This document shows positions 52,082 through 60,543 of a DNA stretch of 64,000 nt, piece after piece. The stretch is from contig NZ_CP136136.1 in assembly GCF_038024875.1 (NCBI RefSeq), forward strand, positions 4,030,001 through 4,094,000. The letters run 5' to 3'. The stretch's first letter is position 1. Each line of letters starts with the position of its first letter. The stretch comes from Gordonia rubripertincta (GTDB taxonomy: Bacteria > Actinomycetota > Actinomycetes > Mycobacteriales > Mycobacteriaceae). Made by a program: the position numbers and the translations under genes. The notes under the pieces are model-generated. The model worked only from the letters and a program-made list of their open reading frames with translations, was not told the DNA's origin and did no database searches.

Positions 52082-53205
52082 CCGGTGTGGACTCCCCCTC
52101 ACTCCGCGTCGCGCTGCTGACCTACTCCACCAAACCCCGTGGCGGCGTGGTCCACACGCTGAACCTGGCCGAGGCGATGGCGCGACTCGGCGTCGACGTG
52201 ACGGTCTGGTCGCTGGCCCGCGGCGGTGACGACGGATTCTTCCGCGCGGTGGATCCGGCGGTGTCGCTGCGGCTCGTGCCGTTCGCCGACCGGGAGAACG
52301 AGACGATCACCGACCGCATCGTGCGGTCCATCGACACCCTGCGCGACGCCTTCGACGCGAGCGCCTACGACATCGTGCACGCCCAGGACTGCATCAGCGC
52401 GAACGCCGTTGGGACGTGTATCCGCACGATCCATCACCTCGATCAATTCACGACGCCGATCCTCGTCGAATGCCATGAGAAGGCCGTCGTGAATCCGTAT
52501 GCGCGGATCTGTGTGTCGCGGGCGGTCGCCGACGAGGTTGAGCACGGCTGGGGGCTGACACCGGACGTGATCCCCAATGGGGTTGCGTACGAACGGTTTG
52601 CCAATGCGGCGTCGGATGTATCGGAAGCTATCGAGGCGCGCGCCCGGTGGACTGGCAAGCTCGGCGAGTACGTGCTGGCTGTCGGCGGGATCGAACCGCG
52701 CAAGGGCAGCATCGACCTGCTCAACGCATATGCGATGCTTCGTGAACGGCATCCGGAGCTGTCGCTCGTCTTCGCCGGCGGGGAGACGCTGTTCGACTAT
52801 CGGGACTACCGAGCTGACTTCGACCGTCGCCGGGCCCAACTGGACGTCGAACCGATCGTCCTCGGCAATGTGCCCGACGACGAGCTGCCGTCGCTGGTCG
52901 CGGCCAGTCGGGTGTTCGCGTTCCCATCGGTCAAGGAAGGGTTCGGGCTGGCCGCGATGGAGGCGCTGTCCGCGGGGCGACCGGTGGTGACGCGTGAGCT
53001 GCCCATTCTCCGGGAGGTGTTCGGCGACACGGTTTCCTACGCGTCGACGGTGCCCGAACTCGCCGATGCGCTGGCGGACGCGCTCACGCCCGACCCGACA
53101 CGCGTCGACGCCGGCCGGTCGTTGGCCGCGTCGTTGACGTGGGAGGACGCGGCGCGTCGTCATCTCGAGTTCTACGCCCGGCATCCGATGCCCACGCGCA
53201 CATGA
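52078..53205 (+). CDS. MSMEG_0565 family glycosyltransferase (GT4-like)
   Basis: 375 residues. GT-B fold landmarks: GGVVHTLNLAEAMARLG near the N-terminus, AVGGIEPRKG, and the donor-binding FAFPSVKEGFGLAAMEALSAGRPVV region (FPSVKEGFG, E-x7-E). It transfers a sugar from an NDP-sugar to an unknown acceptor. It is the last member of the MSMEG_0572-0565-like series. It overlaps both neighbours by 4 bp, so its product is made together with the nit enzymes. Confidence 0.85.
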   Translation: MTGVDSPSLRVALLTYSTKPRGGVVHTLNLAEAMARLGVDVTVWSLARGGDDGFFRAVDPAVSLRLVPFADRENETITDRIVRSIDTLRDAFDASAYDIVHAQDCISANAVGTCIRTIHHLDQFTTPILVECHEKAVVNPYARICVSRAVADEVEHGWGLTPDVIPNGVAYERFANAASDVSEAIEARARWTGKLGEYVLAVGGIEPRKGSIDLLNAYAMLRERHPELSLVFAGGETLFDYRDYRADFDRRRAQLDVEPIVLGNVPDDELPSLVAASRVFAFPSVKEGFGLAAMEALSAGRPVVTRELPILREVFGDTVSYASTVPELADALADALTPDPTRVDAGRSLAASLTWEDAARRHLEFYARHPMPTRT

Positions 53206-54212
53206 CCCATCCGCGCGCGGCGGAGCGCGCCGGGATTCTCGCCGTCATGCTGACGGCTTTTCTGTGGGGCACGTCGGGAACGGTCGCGGCCTTGGCTCCC
53301 GCACTGAGCGCGGTCACGATCGGTGCCGTCGCGATGTCGGGCGGCGGATTGCTGCAGGGTGCCGTCAACGCTCGCGCGGTGCGTGCCGGGTGGCCGTCGT
53401 TGGTGCAGCGGTGGCCGACGGTGCTGGCGGGCGGCGTGTGCGTGGCGATCTACCCGCTGTGCTTCTACGGCTCGATGCGGATCGGTGGCGTGGCGCTGGG
53501 CACCGTGGTGTCGCTGGCGTCGGCGCCGTTGTTCTCGGCGGTGATCGAACGGGTGGCGGAGGGTCGGGCGTTGACGACGCGGTGGTGCGTCGCGTGCGCC
53601 CTGGGCATCGCCGGCAGTGTTGCGCTGGCCTTGTCGCGCAGCGAGTCGTCGCATGGTGACTCGGTCACCGGCAGCACCGCGTCGGCCTGGGGTGTCGTAC
53701 TCGGGCTGGGCGCGGGCGCGACCTATGCGGGGTTCTCGTGGGCGATGCGACGCCTGATGAACCAGGGACTCGCCCGCGGGGCGTCGGCCGGTGGCGTCAT
53801 GGGACTGGGCGGGGTGCTGTTGCTGCCGGTGGTCGCGGTATGCGTGCCGTCGGTGATCGATCACCCGGAAAGCCTTGGCGTCCTCGCCTATTTGATCGTC
53901 GTGCCTCAGTTCCTCGGTTACGTGCTGTTCAGCCGCGGGCTGGGACGGATCGACAGTTCGACCGCCACCACCATCACCCTCATCGAACCGGCGGTCGCCA
54001 CGGTGCTGGCGGTCGTCGTGCTGTCGGAATCGATCACCGCGATCGGCTGGGCGGGCATCGCGGTGCTGGCGGTGGCGCTCGTCCTGTTGATGGCTCCCGC
54101 TCGGCGTCGGAGATCGGTTAGCGTCGAGCGGAGACGTACGCACAACGGCACCCCCGCCGTGGATGAGGAGGACATGCATGAAGCAGTTCCGAGAGGCCGT
54201 CGAAGCACGTGA
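53202..54212 (+). CDS. EamA (DMT) family transporter
   Basis: 336 residues from the ATG at 53202 (ATGA overlap with the glycosyltransferase). Ten hydrophobic segments are visible, with an internal repeat (LWGTSGTVAALAP in the first half; GLGAGATYAGFSWAM in the second) as in EamA proteins. It probably exports or imports a small metabolite linked to the nit pathway (inference from coupling). The C-terminal about 35 residues are polar and overlap the next gene by 35 bp. Confidence 0.8.
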   Translation: MTHPRAAERAGILAVMLTAFLWGTSGTVAALAPALSAVTIGAVAMSGGGLLQGAVNARAVRAGWPSLVQRWPTVLAGGVCVAIYPLCFYGSMRIGGVALGTVVSLASAPLFSAVIERVAEGRALTTRWCVACALGIAGSVALALSRSESSHGDSVTGSTASAWGVVLGLGAGATYAGFSWAMRRLMNQGLARGASAGGVMGLGGVLLLPVVAVCVPSVIDHPESLGVLAYLIVVPQFLGYVLFSRGLGRIDSSTATTITLIEPAVATVLAVVVLSESITAIGWAGIAVLAVALVLLMAPARRRRSVSVERRRTHNGTPAVDEEDMHEAVPRGRRST

Positions 54213-54591
54213 CGCGCAGGCGATGCAGGATCTGCTCGCCGACGACGTCGTGTTCACCAGCCCGGTCGCGTTCAAGCCGTACCCGGGCAAGGCGATCACC
54301 TCGGCGATCCTGCGGGGCGTGCTGCGCGTCTTCACCGACTTCCGCTACGTCCGGGAGATCAACGACGAGGGCGGTCGGGATTCGGCGCTGGTCTTCGAGG
54401 CCACCGTCAACGGCAAGGCCGTCACCGGCTGCGACTTCATCCACGTCAACGACGACGGCAAGATCGACGACTTCATGGTGATGGTCCGGCCGCTGTCGGG
54501 TGCGCAGGCCCTCGCCGAGGCCATGGGTGCACAGTTCGATCAGATCGCGGCCGAAGCAGCCGCCGAGACAACGGGCGGTGCCAACGCATGA
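54178..54591 (+). CDS. NTF2/SnoaL-like small protein
   Basis: 137 residues from the ATG at 54178, with GAGGAGGAC upstream. A helix (FREAVEARDAQAMQDLLADD) followed by beta strands (VVFTSPVAFKPY, FRYVREIND, GCDFIHVNDDGKIDDFMVMV) gives the SnoaL_2/NTF2-like fold. Such proteins bind small molecules or act as isomerases; the exact job is unknown. It overlaps the LLM gene by 4 bp. Confidence 0.75.
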   Translation: MKQFREAVEARDAQAMQDLLADDVVFTSPVAFKPYPGKAITSAILRGVLRVFTDFRYVREINDEGGRDSALVFEATVNGKAVTGCDFIHVNDDGKIDDFMVMVRPLSGAQALAEAMGAQFDQIAAEAAAETTGGANA

Positions 54592-55622
54592 AACTCGGAC
54601 TGCAACTGGGCTATTGGGCCGCGCAGCCGCCGGCCGGTCACGCCGACCTCGTGACCGCCGCCGAACAGGCCGGCTTCGACTCGATCTTCACCGCCGAGGC
54701 GTGGGGGTCCGACGCCTACACGCCGCTTGCCTGGCTCGGGTCGTCGACGAGCCGCGTACGGCTGGGCACCTCGGTGCTGCAGCTCTCGGCCCGTACGCCG
54801 ACCGCCTGTGCGATGGCGGCGCTGACGCTCGACCACCTGTCCGGTGGCCGGCACATCGTCGGACTCGGAGTGTCCGGGCCGCAGGTCGTCGAGGGGTGGT
54901 ACGGGCAGAAGTTCGCCAAACCGCTCGGCCGCACGCGCGAGTACATCGACATCATGCGTCAGGTGTGGGCGCGGGAGGCGCCGGTCACCAGCGCCGGACC
55001 GCACTATCCCCTGCCGTACAACGGCGAGGGCGCGTCGGGACTGGGTAAGCCGCTCAAGCCGATCACGCATCCGCTGCGTGCCGACATCCCGGTCATGCTC
55101 GGCGCCGAGGGACCCAAGAACGTCGCGCTCGCAGCCGAGATCGCCGACGGTTGGCTGCCGCTGTTCTACACACCGCGCATGGCCGACACCTACAACGCCT
55201 GGCTCGACGAAGGGTTCGCGAAACCGGGCGCGCGACACAGCCGCGAGGACTTCGAGATCATCGCGACCGCACAGATCGTCATCACCGACGATCGCGCCGC
55301 GACCTACGACGCCATCAAACCGTTCCTCGCCCTGTACATGGGCGGAATGGGCAGCGAGGACACCAACTTCCACGCCGAGGTGTACCGCCGCATGGGGTAC
55401 TCCGACGTCGTCGACGAGGTGACCAAGCTGTTCCGTTCGAATCGCAAAGAGGAAGCGGCGCAGATCATTCCCGACGCCGTCGTCGAGGACTCGGCGATCG
55501 TCGGCGACGTCGATTACGTCCGCGAGCAGATCAAGGTGTGGGAAGCGTCCGGCGTCACCACGATGCTGGTCTCCCCGCGCACCATCGAGGAGATCGATCA
55601 GCTCGCCGGCCTCATCAGCTGA
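54588..55622 (+). CDS. LLM class F420-dependent oxidoreductase
   Basis: 344 residues. It begins KLGLQLGYW and has FDSIFTAEAWGSDAYTPL, RVRLGTSVLQLSAR, LDHLSGGRHIVGLGVSGPQ, and LAAEIADGWLP, all typical of bacterial luciferase-like F420-dependent enzymes. It uses reduced deazaflavin F420 to reduce an unknown substrate. Use of F420 fits a mycolic-acid actinomycete. It is coupled at both ends (ATGA with NTF2-like; TGATG with SRPBCC). Confidence 0.85.
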   Translation: MKLGLQLGYWAAQPPAGHADLVTAAEQAGFDSIFTAEAWGSDAYTPLAWLGSSTSRVRLGTSVLQLSARTPTACAMAALTLDHLSGGRHIVGLGVSGPQVVEGWYGQKFAKPLGRTREYIDIMRQVWAREAPVTSAGPHYPLPYNGEGASGLGKPLKPITHPLRADIPVMLGAEGPKNVALAAEIADGWLPLFYTPRMADTYNAWLDEGFAKPGARHSREDFEIIATAQIVITDDRAATYDAIKPFLALYMGGMGSEDTNFHAEVYRRMGYSDVVDEVTKLFRSNRKEEAAQIIPDAVVEDSAIVGDVDYVREQIKVWEASGVTTMLVSPRTIEEIDQLAGLIS

Positions 55623-56089
55623 TGCTGTCCCCCGCCCGGTTCACGATCATCGACGACGTCGTCGCGTTCCCGACGCCCGTCGCGGAGACGTTCGACTATC
55701 TCACCGACCCGAGCAATCGGCCTGCGTGGCAGTCGAGTCTGCGTCGAATCGACGACCTGCAGGTCATCGGCGACCGGGCGGGTGACGTCGGCACCAGCTG
55801 GACCGACGTCACCGTCGTGCCCGGGGTGGCACCGCGTTTGGAGGTGACCGACTGCGAACCGCACCGGCTGTGGCGCGAGGTCGGCGGGTGGCGGAGCGTC
55901 GACGCGGTGCTGACGCTGGGCTTCGAGGAACGGGGTGACGGTGGGACGGATGTCCACGCCGAGGCGACGCTGACGGTACCCGCCATCGGGGTGCCGGTGC
56001 TGGCGGTGAACCGGTGGCCGGCGGCGACAGCGATCCGTGCCGACCTGGCCCGCGCGGCCCGGATTCTGGGCGGTGGCGGCGCTCGGTGA
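55622..56089 (+). CDS. SRPBCC family protein
   Basis: 155 residues. The START/Bet v 1-like pattern is clear: FPTPVAETFDYLTDPSNRPAW, DVGTSWTDV, WREVGGWRSVDAVLTLG and a C-terminal helix. Such proteins bind a hydrophobic ligand, often as cyclases or carriers. The start ATG overlaps the LLM stop. Probable end of the long nit-associated operon, since a 35-bp gap and a new ribosome site follow. Confidence 0.75.
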   Translation: MLSPARFTIIDDVVAFPTPVAETFDYLTDPSNRPAWQSSLRRIDDLQVIGDRAGDVGTSWTDVTVVPGVAPRLEVTDCEPHRLWREVGGWRSVDAVLTLGFEERGDGGTDVHAEATLTVPAIGVPVLAVNRWPAATAIRADLARAARILGGGGAR

Positions 56090-56124
56090 GGCATGCTTGC
56101 TCGGGTAGCGTGACCAGGGTGAAC

Positions 56125-56724
56125 ATGAAGAATGCGACGCTCGCGCTCGGCGCGGCCCTCGTCCTCACGGTGGCCGGCTGTAGCTCCGACTCCGATTCCG
56201 ATTCCGGCACAACCGAAGCCACCGGTACCGCCGCAGCAGGCAACACCGACACCGGTTCGGCACCCACCAGCTGCCCCACCGCGTCGGCCAAGGACGGCGC
56301 CGAGCCGCAGTGGACGCTGAAGGGCGCCACCGGCGAGATGGAGATGGTCGCCGCCACCCAGAACGAGGCGCCGAAGATCACCGTCCAGTCGCCGTTCAGC
56401 GTCGATCAGACCGTGGTCGAAACCCTCGTCGAGGGCGACGGACCCGTCGTCGCCGAGACCGCCTCGGTCACGGTCTGCTACGTCGGCGTCAACGGCCGCA
56501 ACGGCGAGGAATTCGACAGCGCCTACCAGAGCGGCACCCCCGTCGACTTCCCGCTCAACGGCGTCATTCCGGGCTTCAGCAAGGCGATCGCCGGGCAGAA
56601 GGTCGGTTCCAAGGTCGGTGTCGCGATGACGTCGGCCGACGGTTACGCCCAGGGCCAGCCGAGCGCAGGCATCGAACCCGGCGACACCCTCATCTTCGAG
56701 ATCGGGATTCTCGCGGCTTCGTAG
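56125..56724 (+). CDS. FKBP-type peptidyl-prolyl isomerase lipoprotein
   Basis: 199 residues from the ATG at 56125, with AGGG upstream. The signal peptide ends with the lipobox LTVAGC, then a Ser/Thr/Asp-rich linker. The FKBP domain is seen from about residue 95: VVAETASVTVCYVGVNGRNG, FDSAYQSGTPVDFPL, VIPGFSKAIAGQKVGSKV, and PSAGIEPGDTLIFEI. It should be an extracytoplasmic chaperone anchored to the membrane. A perfect hairpin follows 16 bp after the stop. Confidence 0.85.
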   Translation: MKNATLALGAALVLTVAGCSSDSDSDSGTTEATGTAAAGNTDTGSAPTSCPTASAKDGAEPQWTLKGATGEMEMVAATQNEAPKITVQSPFSVDQTVVETLVEGDGPVVAETASVTVCYVGVNGRNGEEFDSAYQSGTPVDFPLNGVIPGFSKAIAGQKVGSKVGVAMTSADGYAQGQPSAGIEPGDTLIFEIGILAAS

Positions 56725-56739
56725 GGGTCCAGAACGAAA

Positions 56740-56779
56740 CACGAAGGGCTGGTGACCGTTTGGTCACCAGCCCTTCGTG
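56740..56779 (+). terminator. Perfect 18-bp hairpin after the FKBP gene
   Basis: CACGAAGGGCTGGTGACC, loop GTTT, exact complement. No T run follows. The right arm continues into the repeat at 56771. It probably ends transcription from the FKBP gene and may act on both strands. Confidence 0.6.
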
Positions 56780-56906
56780 GCTCGTCGCTATCGCTCCTCG
56801 CACCTCAGGGATCGAGTGGTGGCGTCGACCGCTCCTCGCACACCTCAGGGAGCGAGTGGTGGCGTCGACCGCTCCTCGCACCTCAGGGATCGAGTAGTGC
56901 GTCGAC
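56771..56906. repeat. Palindromic repeat with three tandem 37-40 bp units
   Basis: One full CCCTTCGTGGCTCG...CACCTCAGGG element (56771-56810) runs into tandem units at 56792-56829, 56830-56869 and 56870-56906. Each has CGCTCCTCGCACCTCAGGG-like and GCGTCGAC parts. The middle unit has an extra CA. The rest of 56907-57022 holds no gene I can support. Confidence 0.7.
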
Positions 56907-57022
56907 CGCATCTTCCGACTGCCGAACCTCAACTCGACCGGCAGACGTCGATCGAAGTCTGCAGGTCGGGGTTGAAGTCGACCGGCTTGCGGAGCCTCGT
57001 GCTGGACGGAAGAACTCGCTCG

Positions 57023-58438
57023 TTACAGCGCGCGGTGCCGGATGTCGATCGGGAGACCGTCGGCCGGGGTCGGGCCGGTGCCGTAGGTGAGCTCGGGCTT
57101 GTAACCGGCCGGGACGGTCCACTCGAAGCGCTGCAGCATCTGGTGGAGGATCGACTTCACTTCCATGCCACCGAAGTACAGGCCGATGCACTTGTGGGCG
57201 CCGCCACCGAAGGGGGCCCACGCGAAGCGATGAACCTTGTCCTCGCGACGCTCCGCCGAGAAGCGCTCGGGGTCGAAGTGGGTGGGGTTCGGCCACCATT
57301 CCTTGCGGAGCATGGTCGCCCACGGGTGGATGGCCAGCAGGGTGCCCTTCGGGATGTGGTGGCCGCAGATCTCGGTGTCCTCGATCGCCATGCGGAACAG
57401 CATGCCGACGGGGGCGTTGAGGCGCAGCGTCTCCTTGAAGGCGAGCTCCATGCTGGGGAGCTTGTCGATGTCGTCGTAGTCGATGGTCGGCTTGTTGAGG
57501 GCCAGCGACTCCTCGCGCAGGCGTTGCTGCCACTCGGGGTGACGACCCAGGAAGTAGGTCAGCATCGACAGCGCGATGGTGGACGTGTCGTGTGCGGCCA
57601 TCATCACGAAGATCATGTGGTTGACGATGTCCTCGTCGGTGAAGGTCTCACCCTCGTCGCTCTCGCTGTTGCAGAGGACGCTGAACAGGTCGTCGGCGTC
57701 GTTGCCGCGACGCAGCGGGATCTCGGAACGGAAATACTCCTGCAGGACCTCGCGGCCGCGGAGTCCCTGCGCCCAGGTCCAGTTGCCGACGTCCTTGCGG
57801 ATCATGGCCTGCCCGCCGCGGACCGCGGCCTCGAAGGCCTTCTCGAGGCGGTGCGCCTCCGCTTCGCTCACATGCGCACCCATGAAGACCTCGGTGGCGA
57901 GCGAGAGGGTCAGGTCCTTGGTGTTGGAGTACATGTGGAAGCCCTTGCCCACCTCCCAGTTGGCGAGGGTCTTCTCGATGTGCGGGGTCATGATGTCCAG
58001 GTAGCCGTTCAGGCGGGGCCGGCTGAAGGCCTGCTGCATGATGCGGCGGTGCTGCATGTGCTCGTCGAAGTCCATGAGCATGACGCCCCGGCGGAAGAAC
58101 GGGCCGATCATCGGCTCCCAGCCGAGCTCACTGGAGAACGCCTTGTTGCGGTTCATCCAGACGGCCTCGATGGCGTCGGGGCCGACGAGGGTCACCATGT
58201 TCATGCCGAGGGCACCCGACCAGGACACCTGGCCGTACCTCTCGAAGCGGTCCATCGCCGACTGCAGCGGGTCTGCGAGGGCTTGCAGGGTGTTGCCCAG
58301 GTACGGGATACCGGGATCGCCCATCACCGGCTTGAGGCCGGAACCCGCAGGTGGATCGGCCAGCGGACGCTCTTTGCTCGGGTACAGGCTGCTCAGCTTG
58401 CCGAGCGCGGTCTGCATCTGCTTCTTCCGACTGGCCAT
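57023..58438 (-). CDS. Cytochrome P450
   Basis: 471 residues from the ATG at 58438 (GGGGAG 10 nt upstream); ATGs at 58456 and 58489 are alternatives. Heme ligand Cys417 is in FGGGAHKCIG; the K-helix ExxR is KETLR and the I-helix is MAAHDTSTIAL (A-A-x-D-T). No membrane anchor is seen, so it is a soluble bacterial P450 needing separate redox partners, none of which is nearby. The substrate is unknown. The short 5' region next to the glycosyltransferase gene contains A+T-rich promoter-like sequence. Confidence 0.85.
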   Translation of the reverse strand: MASRKKQMQTALGKLSSLYPSKERPLADPPAGSGLKPVMGDPGIPYLGNTLQALADPLQSAMDRFERYGQVSWSGALGMNMVTLVGPDAIEAVWMNRNKAFSSELGWEPMIGPFFRRGVMLMDFDEHMQHRRIMQQAFSRPRLNGYLDIMTPHIEKTLANWEVGKGFHMYSNTKDLTLSLATEVFMGAHVSEAEAHRLEKAFEAAVRGGQAMIRKDVGNWTWAQGLRGREVLQEYFRSEIPLRRGNDADDLFSVLCNSESDEGETFTDEDIVNHMIFVMMAAHDTSTIALSMLTYFLGRHPEWQQRLREESLALNKPTIDYDDIDKLPSMELAFKETLRLNAPVGMLFRMAIEDTEICGHHIPKGTLLAIHPWATMLRKEWWPNPTHFDPERFSAERREDKVHRFAWAPFGGGAHKCIGLYFGGMEVKSILHQMLQRFEWTVPAGYKPELTYGTGPTPADGLPIDIRHRAL

Positions 58439-58544
58439 GAACTCGTCACTCCCCATTGATCCGATGTGCGTTACATCACTATGCACCATTGGAACGGATT
58501 TTGTCGATTGTTTCTTGAGGCGTGTGTCGGGAGGTGGAGGTGGC

Positions 58545-59822
58545 TCAGCCCGCCTCGTTCTGGGCGGATTCGACGGCCACCGGCGACGCGAGCCGCGGCG
58601 CGAGCACGCCGAACGAGATGATGACGGCCAGACCCCAGATCAGGTACGCCGACCCGGCGATGTGCTGCCACCAGGCCCACGACAGCTCGGCGTCGTAGCG
58701 CTGCGGCAGGTGTTGATGCGGGGCAAACGCGAAGATGACCAGTCCGGTGCCGACCAGCCACCCCCAGATCTGCGACGCGCCGGGGCGTACGGCCAACGCG
58801 ATCAGCACCATCAGCAGCGGCACGATCCAGACCCAGCTGTGGTCCCACGCGACCGGCGAACAGTACAGCCACGCGAAGGCGACGGTCAGCACGGCGGCGA
58901 CCTCGATCGTCTCGTCGCGACCTGACGGACTGGCCGCCGAGGCGGACAGCAGACGCCATGTCGACCATGCGATGAGCAGCCCGATGACGAGGGCCACGCC
59001 GAACCAGACGAGTTCCGACTCGATGCCGAGTCGGGCCACCTCCCCCTTGGCCGACTGGTTGTTGGCGAACTGCGGACTCCCGATGCGCTCGGTGTCGAAC
59101 AGGGTGGACGTCCAGTAGGTGACCGAGTCGTCGGCCGCCAGCAGGAACCCGACGCCGGCGTAGGCGACGGCCGACACGGCGCCGACGATGAGCGCACGCC
59201 AGTCTCGTCGAAGGAGGAACAGCAGCAGGAAGACCGCCGGGGTGAGTTTGATCGAGATCGCCAGACCGACCAGCAGCCCACGCCACCACCGTCCGCGACC
59301 CAGCAGGGCGTCGACGATGACGAGCGCCATCAGGACGATGTTGATCTGACCGAAGTTCAGGGTGTCGCGGACCGGTTCGAGCCACAGGCCAACGCTGGTC
59401 GCGGCGGTCGCGAGCCACCACAGGTCCGTCGATGGGCGATCGGTCAGGAGTGCGACGACGATCCGGCAGACCAGTAGCAGACAACCGATGGTGACCGCGG
59501 TGAACAGTCCCTGCCCCAGCCCCAGCGGGACGAAGGTGAACACGGAGAACAGCGCGGCGGCCAGCGGCGGGTAGGTGAACGGCAGATACGAGCCGCCGCC
59601 GAGCGTCGGCAGCGTGCCGTAGAGGTCGCCGTCGTCGAGGAAGACGCGGCCGCCCATGCGGTAGACGTCGAAGTCGATGCGGTAGGGCGCGGGCGGATGG
59701 TTCGGGAGGACGAAGATCGCGACCGCCGCGCTCACGAGGAAGACGACAAGCGTCAACCGGCGCGCCCATGCCGAACGGAGATAGCGATCGATCACCGACC
59801 GGGGAATGTCCACAACTGTCAC
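58545..59822 (-). CDS. GT87-type membrane mannosyltransferase-like protein
   Basis: 425 residues with about ten membrane segments. After the first one, DFDVYRMGG holds the acidic catalytic pair expected in the first loop of GT-C/GT87 enzymes. Further marks are LNFGQINIVLMALV, AISIKLTPAVFLL and WDHSWVWIVPLL. In mycobacteria, family members add alpha-1,2-mannose to PIM/LAM lipids from polyprenyl-phosphomannose; that role is inferred. It lies upstream of, and on the same strand as, the P450. Confidence 0.8.
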   Translation of the reverse strand: MTVVDIPRSVIDRYLRSAWARRLTLVVFLVSAAVAIFVLPNHPPAPYRIDFDVYRMGGRVFLDDGDLYGTLPTLGGGSYLPFTYPPLAAALFSVFTFVPLGLGQGLFTAVTIGCLLLVCRIVVALLTDRPSTDLWWLATAATSVGLWLEPVRDTLNFGQINIVLMALVIVDALLGRGRWWRGLLVGLAISIKLTPAVFLLLFLLRRDWRALIVGAVSAVAYAGVGFLLAADDSVTYWTSTLFDTERIGSPQFANNQSAKGEVARLGIESELVWFGVALVIGLLIAWSTWRLLSASAASPSGRDETIEVAAVLTVAFAWLYCSPVAWDHSWVWIVPLLMVLIALAVRPGASQIWGWLVGTGLVIFAFAPHQHLPQRYDAELSWAWWQHIAGSAYLIWGLAVIISFGVLAPRLASPVAVESAQNEAG

Positions 59823-59913
59823 GAGCCCTCTCTTCCGAGCGGGATCGTATCGCGGCGGACGGGAGTATCAGCGGGGGCGGCGGTGACCCCGCTGAGGACT
59901 CATGTGCTGGGCC

Positions 59914-60351
59914 TCAGGCCGCGCCGGATTCCTCAGCGGTTTCCGACGTGGCGTCGTCGGGATAGCCGTCGAGCATGATCGTCGCGATCGCGCCCAACGC
60001 TTCCTCCCACGCCGCGGTCATCGCCGGCCTCCACGACTCGCCGCCGATCTCGCTCATGGCGGCGATCATGCACTCGGCGACCGCGCTGTACATCGGCCTG
60101 GTGACGCCGAGGCTCGCATGCCGCTTGCCGAGGGCGTGCAGGTTGGTGGTGAGCCAGTCCGCGTCCTCGAGATGGTCGAGCACCGAGACGACGGCGGTGC
60201 GCAGCATCTCGGCCTGAACGCGGGTGTCCCGCTGGAACATCGGTTTCACGCCGGGATAGCGCTCGAAGAGGATGTCGTAGAACCGGACGGTGAGACCGGA
60301 ATCGGGTAGATCGACGAGGGCCAGGCTTTCTTCCAAGAGTTGTTTGTCCAT
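59914..60351 (-). CDS. Single-domain globin (flavohaemoglobin-type)
   Basis: 145 residues from the ATG at 60351. The globin core is present: FYDILFERYPGVKPMFQRD (CD-corner Phe), and the proximal histidine His78 in LHALGKRHASLGV, the pattern of flavohaemoglobin globin domains. No FAD/NAD reductase domain follows. It may bind O2 or NO. The perfect inverted repeat at 60416-60446 is 65 bp upstream and is a good candidate operator. Confidence 0.8.
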   Translation of the reverse strand: MDKQLLEESLALVDLPDSGLTVRFYDILFERYPGVKPMFQRDTRVQAEMLRTAVVSVLDHLEDADWLTTNLHALGKRHASLGVTRPMYSAVAECMIAAMSEIGGESWRPAMTAAWEEALGAIATIMLDGYPDDATSETAEESGAA

Positions 60352-60415
60352 GCGCAGACCCTGCCGCCGCGTCGTTGCGGCTGGGCTGTGGTGCCGCAAG
60401 CTCGAGGTAACGGTG

Positions 60416-60446
60416 ATCTCACACGCGGGGATCAGGTGTGTGAGAT
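60416..60446. promoter_or_regulatory. Perfect 9-bp inverted repeat upstream of the globin gene
   Basis: ATCTCACAC, 13-base spacer, GTGTGAGAT. It lies between the divergent globin gene (60351) and the DUF6578-like gene (60544) and could control either. Confidence 0.45.
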
Positions 60447-60543
60447 GTTTCGCGGGTTCGCGGTCAGGTGGAGCTCGCAGTAGGCTCCACGTTCAGGTGC
60501 ATCGGAACCCGTCGCCTTCGCGCTACGGACCGTCGAACTTCCG

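Noticed and set aside
56792..56906. CRISPR array
   Set aside because: Only three units directly joined, with no distinct spacers between repeats; no cas genes in the window.
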